This document shows positions 22,546 through 33,565 of a stretch of DNA of 64,000 nucleotides, in pieces. Within the stretch, counting starts at the first letter, position 1. Each line of letters opens with the position of its first letter. Position numbers and translations under genes: made by a program. The notes beneath the pieces were generated by a model that ran no database searches, was not told where the DNA came from, and saw nothing but the letters and a program-made list of their open reading frames with translations. Source of the DNA: Heterotrichella gracilis (lineage: Eukaryota > Sar > Xanthophyceae > Tribonematales > Xanthonemataceae); the NCBI GenBank assembly GCA_032358255.1, contig JAULBX010006109.1, positions 1,965-65,964 of the forward strand, written 5' to 3'.

Positions 22546-25472
22546 TCAGCTGTGAACCTGGAAGCATGTGAGGTTGGGCAGCAGGCGCAGCAGGCTTGGC
22601 CTGTCGCGCTGCTTCACCTGGACACAGCCATGCACATCAAGCGTGTGCAGGCTGGACCTGCAGGGGGGTTGGGAAGGGGGTAAGAAATCACGGAATGCTT
22701 GACAGATTTTGGATAGCCAAATACACTTCCTGGCAGGGCCCCACACAATCAAAATGAACTCCATAGGAATCGTGAGAAAGGAGGGATTTATGGTGTGTGG
22801 GTGCCACAGACCCCTTGGGTGCTCAAAGTTTAAACGGCAGCAATTCCACCTCATGCCACCTACCAATCTACAGCATGACAGAACTTTCTCCACCACTACT
22901 TGGTCCCCACCACAGGCCATCAGCACCAACATCCCCCCAATCCACCCACCTGCAGTGCTCCGCCAGCTCGCATATGGCAGCATCTGTCACCCCCACGATG
23001 CCATGCAGCGACAGCAGCTCAAGGTGCGGGCAGCCCCTGGCCAGCGCCCCCACCCCCACGTCCGTCAGCTGCACACACCAGGTCAGGTTGACGGAGCGCA
23101 GCTGGTGGCACTGGGCCAGCGCCTGCAGGAAGGGGAGAAGGAGGGCGATTAAAAATGTGGGATTAAGAATAGCTATTCTAGAACGTACATATGCAGGCTG
23201 TTGAGGTGCTATCGGTGTCCGCCATTGGATGCATGGCCAGTTCAACTCCCCGTGATGCTCAAGGTACAGACGCCAAGATGGGAACACAGGACTGTGCTCT
23301 CTACACCTGCACTCTACACCCCTTGGCCCCAGCCCGCACCTCCAGCCCCGCGTCTGTGATGTGGTGCGCCCCGCACATGTCCAGGGTCTGCAGCTCCCGC
23401 AGGCCCCCCAGTGCGCGCATGCCGCGGTCCGTGAACCCCACGCACGCGTACAGGTTGAGGCTGGTCAGGCGGGCCAGGTTGGCGCCAATTGCCTCCAGGC
23501 TGCTGTCGGTGAGCTTGACACACCTGTGGGCGGTGAGGGTAGGTGGGTATGGGGTGGGGTACGGGTCCTTGTTAGACGGTTGGCATGGGGGTTATAGAAA
23601 TGCTCTCAGACCAAGCTCCAACATATATGTGCATGGCAGCATGTAGCCGATTCAGCAACAATTTTGCTACGGGGTTGTAGGTGCGTGCATGGCATGAACC
23701 CACCGCTGGCTGATGCATCCCGCCTGGTGCATGCATGTGGCTGTAAGTGTGTGTGGAGGTATCAGTGCAGGGGTGGGGTGGTAATGTGAGCTCCCGGCAA
23801 GGGTCAGGTCAGGGGCACGATAAGGCCCGTTTGGAAATTGGACTTTCCTCCAGCATGAGCATCCAGCCCTCGTCAGTACCAAATTTTGTTAGGGTTTAGG
23901 TGTTATGGTTTCCTCGCCTTGCGAGCTCCGAGTCCTCAAGCTGCATGCATGTGCAGCCCCTCGCTGCTTGATCACCCTTGTGTAGGGTTTAGGCTTCAAC
24001 CATTAGGGTTTAGGGTTTGGGGCTTCCTCACCTCGTGAGCTCCAGGTCCTCCAGCCGCGTGCAGCAGTGCGCCAGCGTGCGCAGCCCCTCATCGGTGACG
24101 TTCTTGCACCCGCTCAGGTTGAAGCGCACCAAGCGGTGACAGGTGGCGGCGGCCGCCAGCAGGGCGCGGTCGCCCAGCTGCAGGTTCCAGTACAGGGACA
24201 AGCTGACCAGGGCGGGGCTGCGCAGGAGCAGGGGCTCCAGGCCGTCGTCGGTCACCCTGGAGTTGGAGGGAGAGGCGCGCGGTGGTATGCTTGGCGAGTG
24301 CACGCAGCAGGTGGGTGTGGTCCCGATGTGGCAGTGCACCGCGTGGAGATCACAGGGTAGGGCGATGAGTGGCGCGTTTCATCACGCGGGATCAGTGATG
24401 TTGGTACCAGAATTCTTGTTGTGAAGGTCCATTTACAAGGTTGCGGGTACAGGTAACAGCTGTTGCGATACCACACCTACCACATCCACACGCGGGTCTC
24501 ATGCATGCGTTAGGTGTAATCACCATGCAGCAATTGCGGGTATGTCCTAAGGATGCCCCCTGCCCCCGCACCTTTGGCAGGCGTTGAGGTTGAGCGTCAG
24601 CAGCTGGGCGCGCTGCAGGAAGGCCAGGTGTGCGTCCTCCACACCCACCGCAAACTCCAGGGTGACGTGCTGCAGGTGCCTGAAGTGCGGGATGCGGGCC
24701 GCAAGCTCAAGAGCCGCAGCTGCCTCCTGCTGCCCACTGAGGTCAATGCTGCGCCATAGCTCCGGGTGCTGTGTGGCTCTGTGCCACTCCTAAATATGGC
24801 AGAGTGGGGTGATCAGGTGGGGGTCAGATGGTGGCTAGAGATCCTCTTGGAAGGCAACATAGGCAGGCATTGAAGCTGTGAGGCAGTTGGGCTGTGAGGC
24901 AAAGAGCTTACCTTGCAGACTAGCGCTACAGATCCCCGCTCCTTCCAGCTGAGGTGCTTGAATATGTCTGTCAGGACTCCCATGTGCCTTCTGTAGCTGA
25001 TGGGTTGAAGCCAAAATTGTGCTGTAATTTAAAGTGACTAGGAACAGCTAAAGGATAGGTTAGCAACCTGAAATAAGCTGGCATAAAGCAGTAGAAGTAC
25101 GGGTTTGGGATGGGCTATGGAACTAGCTCACATACAGCAACAGCACTGCTTCTTCTCAAACCACTCGTCCTCCTCGTACGAGGTTTCAGAGGGCTCGCTG
25201 GGCTGGAACTCCCGTACGGCCACCAGGTCCTTGCCGTGAAAGTCGTGCCACGACACAACCCGTTGCAGTGACCCCGTTCTGCCTGTGGCTGACACGAGGG
25301 AGCTTTGGGGGGGCTGGGGTGCTAGGTCTGATGAGGTGGAGGGCTTCAACTCGACGCCGTTGGCGTCCTCGGTGGGTGCCTCTATTGGTTGTTGTTGAGC
25401 AATGGCAGCGAAAGGGCCCTCGGGTTGCGGAGGATCTGCTGTCACAGCTCCGTTGCTGTCTTGTGTCGCCAT
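22546..25472 (-). CDS. F-box/leucine-rich repeat protein (similar to Arabidopsis At3g58530)
   Basis: Exons (minus): 25472-25132, 24990-24912, 24789-24572, 24256-24032, 23523-23340, 23122-22950, 22657-22546; 443 aa. The first 110 residues are low-complexity with no known domain and end in a run of four cysteines. An F-box-like segment follows (LTDIFKHLSWKERGSVALVC), then about ten cysteine-containing LRRs with motifs such as LNLNACQR, FNLSGCKNVTD, LDMCGAHHITD, SVNLTWCVQLTD and LSLHGIVGVTD, ending LLPNLTCFQVHS. From memory this order and the C-terminal end match the plant protein At3g58530. Such proteins usually serve as substrate receptors of SCF ubiquitin ligases. The exon 1 donor was chosen as GTGAGC at 25131 because the nearby GTATGT would create a stop at the junction. 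Confidence 0.87.
23905..24064 (-). repeat. Duplicated 5' splice site region with TTTAGGG spacer
   Basis: The plus-strand block CCTCACCTCGTGAGCTCCAG and following bases (24027-24064) spans the donor at 24032 on the minus strand. A decayed copy, CCTCGCCTTGCGAGCTCCGA, lies at about 23912-23960. TTTAGGG-like tracts lie between and beside them. Confidence 0.75.
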
Positions 25473-26566
25473 CCAGGGAGATGCACCATCACCGTGGGTT
25501 CAGAGCTCTGAGCTAAGAGAGTGCGTGTCAATCAGGCCGCTGGGCAAACCATACGTTGCAGTATTGATGCACTGTTGTCAATAGTGTTGGCTATTTGCAC
25601 TGCCTTGCGCACAGGAGCTATATATTCTCTCCTCCTCGTGAGTGCACCAATAAGACCAAGTGGGCAGTGCAACACAGTGAGGTAAGTAACTGGGCACCGG
25701 GCCATTTTCAGGGGGCCAATTTGCCATTCACCGCCAAGCTTTGAAGCCTGCTTACGTTCGTTATCCCATCGCAGCTAGTCACCACAGTGATATATGCTGG
25801 GGTTCTCCACATGCTCCCACATGCCAGTGCCACTCACAGTACCCCACACCCCCCTGTGTTCATGCCTTTCCTCTGGAAAGGCCCGACAGAGGTCTCAAGA
25901 TGTACATACCAGTGGTACCTGCTTGCCAGCCTAGTGCGTATTCCTCTTAAGGCGGTCACAAAATATGCATCCAAATGACTACCGCAGTTGTACTGGGCAA
26001 ACGCGACAAGGCCCACAATCAACTTGCTTGTGCATGGTCCACTGTCCCGTGACACTTGGCCCCACCACAGTGCCATCACAGCACAAAATTCACAGGGTCA
26101 ATTATTTTGTCATTCGAGATCGTAACCCCAGTGCACGAGCGCACTGGTACCTGCTGTGAAATGGTGTTGTGGCAAAACCATCCAGTTCATAGCGCTCATC
26201 ACTTGCAAAAACCAAACTCCAGGACAGCCAAGTGTAAATCTAGCTCAAAAATCAGATTCCTGACAAACTGCGGTTGTTGGTAAAATGCTGTAACTAAAAC
26301 TTGCGCCGTGTGGCCTAGTAACCTATATAACAAAAAGGTAGGCAAATTGGCACCGTGGATCATGTCAGGTTTACTAGCTGTGGTTGTTCTTGTGCTTTGG
26401 AGACAAGGGAGGGTACCGTATTGCCTCTTATAGTGGGTCTCCAAGCAGTGTAGTGAAGGGCATTCCGGGTGGCTATGTATCATTTCATCCCGCTATTCCA
26501 CAGCAGATGACCTTCAAGGAATGTCAGCCACGAATGCTGGACCACTGCAGCCCCTCCGCATGCAGC
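25473..26566. other. Intergenic region (tandem minus-strand genes)
   Basis: About 1.1 kb between the stop of the SPX gene and the start of the F-box/LRR gene, both on the minus strand. It should hold the SPX 3' UTR and the F-box/LRR promoter. No coding signal, repeat or RNA gene was recognised. Confidence 0.6.
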
Positions 26567-27994
26567 TCATGCAATGACTGAGCCAGCGGTGGTGATGCTG
26601 GATGCGTTGCGCGGCACCGCCCTGCCCGCTGCAGGCACCACCGTGGAGGGCGTGGCTGCGTTGCGCTTGAGCGTATCCCACAGCCCCAGCGCCACCTGCG
26701 TCTGGCGGAACACGCTGGACTGCAGCTGCGGGTGCTCCTCAGCCGCCTGCTGCTGCCCCTCCATGGGTGGTGATGGCGGCCCATCAGCGGCAGGCGGGGC
26801 GCCCGATGGCCCTGCAGAGGCTGCATCATCGGTGGCGCCCTGCTGGTCCTGGGACTCGCCTGCGGGCGCACCCCTGGAGCGCTTGCATCTGTGGGCCTCT
26901 GCGGAGTCAACCTCTTGGAAGGCATCCCCGTTGCAGGCTCCGCTGGCGTGTGCTGCGCCATGGGTGGCTGCGGCTGCGCGGCTGGGGCCAGCGGTGGCCG
27001 ATGGAGGGTCATTGCAGCCTGCACACTCCTGCTGTGTGGAGGTCTGACCGCCTGCGGCTGCCTGCTCCACCACCCTGTTGGGCGCCGCCGCCAGCTGCGG
27101 GACATCCACGCTCACGCCAAAGTCAGCCAGCCGCTTGGCCAGCTTGTCCACACATGCCTCTGCCTTGCGGACAAGCTCAGACAGCACCTGGCAGGAGGGT
27201 TGAGTGGTGTGTCAGCGAAGGGGCAGCGACCGACAGGGTGTTGGTGTGGGGTGGAAAGGCGGCTGGCGTTCCCAGTCTGTTGGCGTGCATGCGATGCACA
27301 TGGGCAGCGGGGTCTAAAAACATGGCAGCGGGCCAGGAAGCCAGCGCAGTGGTGTGTGCCATACGAACCCTCTTGGCCTCACCTCAACTGAGCAGAAGGG
27401 CTGCGACAGCAGGTTTTCCATCTGAGGCGCCCTGAGGAGCAGCCCAGTCCGCTTCTGGTGTTTCTTGAGGATCTTCACGAGCCCGGTGTATGCAAGGATG
27501 CTCCAGTGTACCCGCAGCAGCAGCTCTCCGTGGAAGTCCACAAACCGCCTGCAAATTGTGGTGTAAACCAAGGCTCAGTGCCACATAGTTCAGCTGCCCC
27601 TGTGGCCAGTTGTTTACAAGCACCCCAGTGAAAAAGATTACCTGAACATGTCTTGTGTGCTGTCAATGTCGGTATGCACCTCGGCCTCTGACTGCAGCTC
27701 ATACAGCCGTATCACCAGCTCCTCCTCCTTCTCAAGGAACATCTCGTTGAAGCGGCTGATATCTGCTGTCAGTGACTGCACAAACCTGGCCTCCTGGATG
27801 AGTAGGCTGCGGGCTGATTCGCTGGTGGCCATGAGGTTGCCGTTCTCGTCCACCAGTTGGCTCCGCACAGGGAGCTCCTTTAGCGACTTTTTGAGCTGCT
27901 TGTAAAACACAAAGAGATCCTGTAGCTCAGGAGCCTGCTCTGCAGACGCCCGCAGCAGGTTTCCAAACTTCATTGGAGCAAAATAGGTTTCCAA
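26567..27994 (-). CDS. SPX-domain protein (phosphate sensing)
   Basis: Exons (minus): 27994-27642, 27548-27383, 27187-26567; 379 aa. SPX domains bind inositol pyrophosphates and report cellular phosphate status; stand-alone SPX proteins in plants restrain PHR-type transcription factors. Motifs: MKFGNLLR at the start, the hydrophobic/basic helix FVFYKQLKKSLKELP, EEELVIRLYELQ, and the Lys-rich ligand-binding helix KILKKHQKRTGL at about residue 140. The C-terminal half (from about residue 195) is low-complexity, rich in A, G, P, Q and S, with no EXS, RING, MFS or VTC domain. The ATG at 27994 places seven residues before MKF, the usual SPX start; the ATG at 27973 is an equally good choice. Confidence 0.88.
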
Positions 27995-29087
27995 GTGAAA
28001 ACAGCGCAGTGCTAGCGATGTGGAAATGGCAGAAGAATGGCAGCAGCCACCAAAATGGCAAGTTACATGGTGCGAAATGACGTTGGATGGACGCTAATAG
28101 TGACAGGCGCCTTCTGTTAGGCGAAACCGCTTCAAAACTGCGTGTAATCGAACACACTCTTTACTTTGCGCTTCACGACCGTAACAGTGGGATTGCTGCG
28201 CAGGTGTGAGTTGCACGGTGGCAATGACGGTGGGCGGTACCCATTGTTGTGCAAAAGAGGACATCTAGTATACTCGCGTCACATGATGTGTGCAATCATG
28301 TGCCCAACAAAACAAGAGCACAAACTGGGCACAAAGTTGCAAGAAAGATGCCCTGCAGCAAAATCCTTTTGTTTTCCGTGACCACCAAATCCCCACACTT
28401 ATTTCAGAATTTTATTTTCAATTCATTTCCTTTATGGCTGGACCAACATTGCATGCAAAAGTTGAGAGACGAACAATAAGAGCTCGACCTGTCATTGTAG
28501 CAGACAAAAAAAAAATCAGACAGCTCCCTCTCGCATGCAACAATGGGTCGGCGTGGGTTATGGATGTTGGGCATGCCTCAAGCCGAAGCTAGAGCTAAGC
28601 TTATAACAGTGCGCAATTGTAGGTGCACTACCCCAATTGTAAAGAGTTCCGTGAAAATCTTTACACAGATGCAAGTGCAATATCATAATCTGACGTAGTA
28701 CTCAGTCAGAATCTGTGTGGCGGCAGATGAATCCACATAGCCATTTGGGCATTTGAGCAAGCAACAGAAAGGGTGCATGTGTGGGGGGGCATACAGTGTG
28801 TCAGGCGTGTATCGCAAGCATGTTACAGACATATTGTGTACTCACAACCTGTTGAAGGCCATAATTATGTTGTCAGTATGCAGCGATGATGAAGTATAAC
28901 AGCGCTGCACGTTTTTGAACGGCTCGAACCTGGTGTGCTTACTGTGTGAAAGCAAAATGCCTGTAGACAGTTATAAAAAATATGAATGTACAGCCAACGT
29001 TGTGTTTTCAAGGCTTTCCTGCAGGCCTAGGTGCAGGGCACCAGCTGCTCAATGGATGCAAGCAGTTCATCATCACCCATCACAATT
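27995..29087. other. Intergenic region upstream of the SPX gene
   Basis: About 1.1 kb between the SPX start and the stop of the arsenate reductase gene. It is AT-richer than its surroundings and should hold the SPX promoter and the reductase 3' UTR. No coding region or RNA was recognised. Confidence 0.55.
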
Positions 29088-29857
29088 TCAGTCCTTGCCC
29101 CACCCTTTCCTGGCAATCAGCTCCTTTATGCGCTCGATGATCTCGTCCCTGATTACCCTAACCTCCTCGATTGGCTTCTCCTTGGGGTCTCGCAGAGGCC
29201 AGTCCTCCTTCTCCAAGCCAGGCACATAAGGGCAGGCCTCTCCACACCCCATCGTGATGAGCAGCGAGCACTCCTGTGCCAGCTCCAGCGTTAGCTTTTG
29301 GGGCTGGTTGTTGCTGACGTCAATATCAATCTCCTTCAGTGCCACCACCACCTCTGGGTGCACATGGTCACCTGGTTGGGTACCTACAATGCCACCGCAC
29401 TTGGTTAGCCACCAAGGTAGTAGCTGGGCTACTGGGAATGGTCCCTTCAAGTACAAGGCAGCACAAAGAAATCAGGAGCAGCTGAAAAGGTTCCCTGCAA
29501 CTGTATCACTGGTGTATCGCTAGTGTGCAGCCAGCTGGGTTGGCGAGAGCTCAGAGAATTGCAATCTAGGTACTGCAACGTATACTTGCAGCTGCAGCAT
29601 CCGTTACAAAGTCCAAGCTGTCGTTAGCTCTTGAAAGCAAGAGCCCCAGTGCGAGAGTGGTGCTCAGGTGGGTGGGCTGTGCCGTCACCCCTGCTGAACC
29701 TAGTTGCCTAGTTGGGTGGTGTTATGTGAGCACAAACCCTACCGGCAGAGATGCCTTCTGCCTTCTCTGGGTCTACCAGTGAGTTGAAGAGGGCGCAGGA
29801 CATCTGAGACCTCCCAGCATTCTTTATACACGCGAACAGTACTTTCACTGGTGCCAT
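29088..29857 (-). CDS. arsC: Arsenate reductase, low-molecular-weight phosphatase fold (bacterial ArsC type)
   Basis: Exons (minus): 29857-29743 and 29383-29088; 136 aa. The family reduces arsenate to arsenite using three cysteines and thiol electron donors. The P-loop CIKNAGRS (Cys10, Arg16) sits at the N-terminus; GTQPGDHVHPEV, then MGCGEACP (Cys85 and Cys89, the resolving pair), and DWPLRDP complete the signature. The length is typical. The sequence resembles prokaryotic ArsC of the MGCGxACP subtype far more than the rhodanese/Cdc25-like arsenate reductases of plants. The intron shows it is a nuclear gene, not contamination. It is divergent from eL34 with 360 bp between the starts. Confidence 0.9.
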
Positions 29858-30217
29858 GTTTGTGCCAATGAGTTTAGCGGGACTAGAGTTCCTTACTTAG
29901 GCTAGGACGTAGCGAGTACAAGGGTATCTTTCAGTTCCACCAACACATGTGTAGCCTGGATGTGCACAATCAGTTTCCGTAAAACCTTTCCGCTTAATCG
30001 ATAGCAAGCAAAGTGCTGGCGAAAGTGCCCAAGTATTCCATATGATACACCAGAATCACGTCATCTTGTTCCCCCCTCGCTCCATTTGACTGATTTCTCA
30101 TATTTGGCTGGGCAGCCGCCGAAGTAGGGCTTTGACAGAACAAAGCTGCATTCGTAGCACTTGAACAGCCCTTTTCGAGACACGGGAGGATACGTGGGGC
30201 TGCACAGGACCGGCACA
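29858..30217. promoter_or_regulatory. Shared divergent promoter region (arsC / eL34)
   Basis: Only 360 bp separates the start codons of the arsenate reductase (minus) and eL34 (plus), so both promoters must lie here or overlap. No specific element could be assigned with confidence. Confidence 0.5.
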
Positions 30218-31930
30218 ATGGTGCAGCGACTAACGTACCGCAAGCGTCACTGCTATGCGACGGATTCCAACACCGTGCGTATTGTGAAGACGCCAGGTGA
30301 GGGGAGGGGTTGAGAGGCTCCAGCCGCAGCTGTACAGCCCACCAGCAGCAGTTATAGCATCATTTGTGTCCGAACATTGTATTGGTCGGCCTTCATGGGC
30401 GTAAGGAACAGCAGGGCCGCTGTAAACCCAGGAAACATATGCATATGCATGGGTGAACATCTTCGTTGGGGCAATCAAACAGGGACCACCACCCCAGCAG
30501 TTCGCGGGCTCCCAAGCAGCTACACGTGTAAGTGGCTTACCATACACCGTCCCTAGGGTTGGTCCCTGATTCTCGCCTTGTACCTAGTTTCCGTTGGTAA
30601 AGGCTAAGCAGGAGTCTGCCCATTGAGTATACCATGGCAACAGGTTGGTGCCATGTTTGCGACGCCACACACGCATGTTGCTCACAACAAACCTTCCTGT
30701 TGCACCCTCCACCGCATACGCGCTGCAGCCTTGCCTTGACCCCAGCCTGCACGTGCACAGGTGGCCGCCTGCTGTACCAGACACAGAAGAAGAAGGTGAA
30801 GCATGCGCACTGTGGAGTGTCCGGCGTGAGGCTCAACGGGGTACGCACAGCGCAGCTGGAAGGATAGGCTGGCACTTCAGCCCTCAAATTGCTGCCTGCA
30901 GAACACATCACGCGAGAGGGGTGCATATGATTCCATATATTGCAGACAGTGCATACATTGCTGCTCTGGGCATTCAGTGCGTTTGGAGACGCAACCAAAA
31001 AGCATGTTGCTGGTGGAAGATGGTTTCTTACCCCTGTCCCAGCCCCTTGACTTGCGGTGTGTGCCCTGTCCAGCTGCCCGCCGTGAGGAGCGCCAAGCTT
31101 GTGAACCTTGCCAAGGGTGCCAAGAACGTGAACAGGATCTACGGCGGACACCTGTCCCACAAGGTGGTGAAGGAGAGGTGCGCATGAATACAGCGGGGTG
31201 GGGTGGAGTGGGGAACATCTGGATGGTGGGGTTTGGGACATCAGGATAGTGGGGGTTGGGGACACCAGGTGGTGAGGGGCGGGAATGGAATGGGGGATCT
31301 TCAGGATAGTGCGGGTAGGGGCCAGGGGAAAACTGCACACCGTGTGTGGTTGACAAACAGCAGCAGGCGTTGGATGTTTGTGCTAGCGAACCTTTGCGGC
31401 CCTGCTAATGTGGGAATGGCCTGCCGATGTGCATGTACATGGGGTCAGGCTGATACCAAGTAGACCCTGCCTCGTTAGTGGGAGCCATATGCGTATTGCA
31501 CCGTTAACACTGCATTCCTTGGGCTGCAGGATCATCCGCGCCTTCCTGATTGAGGAGCAGAAGATTGTGAAGAAGGTACGACACTAGGGTACTATTGTGG
31601 AAGAAGTGCTGGTCACGGGATGCTACGCCCACACACATGTTTTGGCTTGCATAAAGGCCACCTAACTGCGCGTTGCACGTCCCCTTCTTTCTGTCTGTGG
31701 CTCAAGATTTCCTTGTGTGCCACTTGCCGCACCCACCACACCGTGCTTGTCACGATCAGGAGGACTTTAATATATAACTGGTTTACTCAAGTCCTCCTGT
31801 GACGATCCTTGCAAGACCGGTTTGCCACCATTCCTCCACCCGCTGCAGTGTGTCTCACACTCCCTTGTCCCCCCCCCTGCAGGTGTTGAAGCTGCAGAAG
31901 GCCAAGGTGGAGAAGCCAGCTGCCAAGTAA
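30218..31930 (+). CDS. RPL34: 60S ribosomal protein eL34
   Basis: Exons: 30218-30296, 30761-30840, 31074-31177, 31530-31575, 31883-31930; 118 aa. This is a cytosolic large-subunit ribosomal protein. The start [18 protein letters not shown], the segments [19 protein letters not shown] and [16 protein letters not shown], and the Lys-rich C-terminus match the family end to end at the usual size. The ATG at 30218 is the conserved start. The codons are strongly GC-ending. Confidence 0.97.
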
Positions 31931-32736
31931 ATGTGCCAACACTTTGGCAGCCTGTAACTTGACCTTTCGCTCAGCGCAACCCTGTGACGTATGTATGCCC
32001 TCTGGCATCCCTGCACAAGCAGCAGCATACACGCATATGGTAGGCACCTCCTCACGCCAGATGGCGGACGCAGCAATAACGTCTCGCCTGCTGGTCGGGG
32101 AAGGGGCTGTGTGTGTGTGTGTGTGTGCATGACCTTGCAGGCAGGTTGCTGGTGTCTGGGGACAGCATATGAACTGGCGCCATCTGTGCTGCTTCAAAAA
32201 CCCAATTATTATCATCAGTAAATTACCAGAAGGTAGCCTGTGGGTGCACGAGTTGCAGCACGGAATTGGGTCACCAAGGTTGGATCATTATGATAGTGAG
32301 TGTCTGGGAAGGGGTTTTGCTGCACACATAGCCATCTTGGCGTGACTCTCTGCGGGCATAGGGGCCACCCTAGTCAGTCTATCCACCCCTGTGGTACGAG
32401 TGGGAATTGCTGGGATTTGAAAACTCGCCCAACATCCCTTCATTAAGGACTTCCACGAATGCTCTATCGTTTCAAAAGTGGGCACAGAAAGGTACCACCA
32501 GTGGCGAAAAAGGGCGCTTCCAGTGTGTAAACAGTGTCACACTGGCAACAAACCCCTTCACCCTTGGTGACCCATGATATAATTACTTCAAAGCCGGCAG
32601 CAGGCATCAAAACAGGCAGCACGGTGTATGCAATTGTTGCCTTTCCATAACAAAGGGTTGCAAGTGTTGGCTTTTGAAACCCGGGTATCGTACAGCACAC
32701 CCTTGCAGTGGGCCCGCAGGGCATGACCGGGCACTC
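31931..32736. other. Intergenic region between eL34 and IFT20
   Basis: About 0.8 kb, with a (GT)n microsatellite near 32109-32127. It should hold the eL34 3' UTR and the IFT20 promoter. Nothing else was recognised. Confidence 0.6.
31953..31957 (+). terminator. Putative polyadenylation signal TGTAA for eL34
   Basis: TGTAA lies 23 bases after the eL34 stop codon. TGTAA is the usual poly(A) signal of chlorophyte green algae; here the very short spacing suits a compact ribosomal-protein 3' UTR. Confidence 0.5.
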
Positions 32737-33534
32737 ATGGCGCAAGGGACCGCACGCATCACGTTTGACAAGGTAGGCGGGAACTCAAGTCACATTGTTC
32801 ACAAGCAAAGGTCCCTGGAACCATCGATCGACGGGTTGTGGCGCAGGGATATCACATCCGTATCGTCGACGAAGCAACTTCCATTGCTTCAAGGAAACTT
32901 TGCACAGACGTGCCAGCATTCTCGCAAAGGATCGAGGATCTTATTGAACAGGTCTCAACATACTTCGAAAAGATAGAGGCCAAGGTGGGCTGCTTGTCTC
33001 TCTACACGCTGTCACATCACGGGTGAAGGTGGAAGTGCCATGCACGCATGCCAGCAACTTTGCACCCTATGGCAGCACCCCATTACGACCCAATTTCGCC
33101 CACCCACATCAACAGGCAAAGCTGATAGAGTCAGAGAAGTTGAAAGCCTTGCAAGCTCAACACAAATTTGCAACGGTTGAAGAGGTGAGTTATGATGGTA
33201 AGCTCGATGCCAATAAAACATAGCAAGATGATGATATCGATGGGTCACCCACTTGACATTTTGGCTTGACAGAGGCGGAAACAGGCAGAGAAGGAGGTGA
33301 GAGATGAGTTGGTTGCTAAGCAGGAGGAGTTGAACAGGTAAGATACATATCATGCGTTTGCGTTGTAGCGTCTGTTTTGCTGTAATGTTGTGGTGCGTCC
33401 GAGGACCTTCAAAAGTTTGCTGGCATCCACAGCGTACGGTGCTACCTTACTACAGGTTGCTACAGGAAGAACAATCTTTGTTGCGCGTCCGCCAAGAACA
33501 AGAACTAATTATAAACAGACTTGTGGACCAATAG
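32737..33534 (+). CDS. IFT20: Intraflagellar transport protein IFT20
   Basis: Exons: 32737-32772, 32847-32984, 33116-33184, 33273-33337, 33456-33534; 128 aa. IFT20 is a small coiled-coil subunit of the IFT-B complex needed to build cilia; in animals it also acts at the Golgi. The segments HIRIVDEATS, FSQRIEDLIEQV, AKLIESEKLKALQAQHK, RKQAEKEVRDELVAKQ and EQELIINRLVDQ match the family in order, and the length fits the 130-residue class. The first exon is short (12 codons), joined at AAG|GTAGGC to an acceptor at 32846; a GTG at 32838 in the same frame is inside the intron. The presence of this gene implies a ciliate life stage. Confidence 0.92.
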
Positions 33535-33565
33535 CCAACATGAAGCAGTGCTGGACTAGAAAATT

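Noticed and set aside
29088-29857. Bacterial contamination as the source of arsC
   Set aside because: The gene is interrupted by a GT-AG intron of 359 bp and flanked by eukaryotic genes.
30537-31340. 267-codon minus-strand open frame opposite eL34
   Set aside because: It is antisense to eL34 exons and introns and has no recognisable domain.
32330-32450. tRNA gene in the eL34-IFT20 gap
   Set aside because: A weak B-box-like stretch is present, but no cloverleaf could be folded by eye and no A-box is evident.
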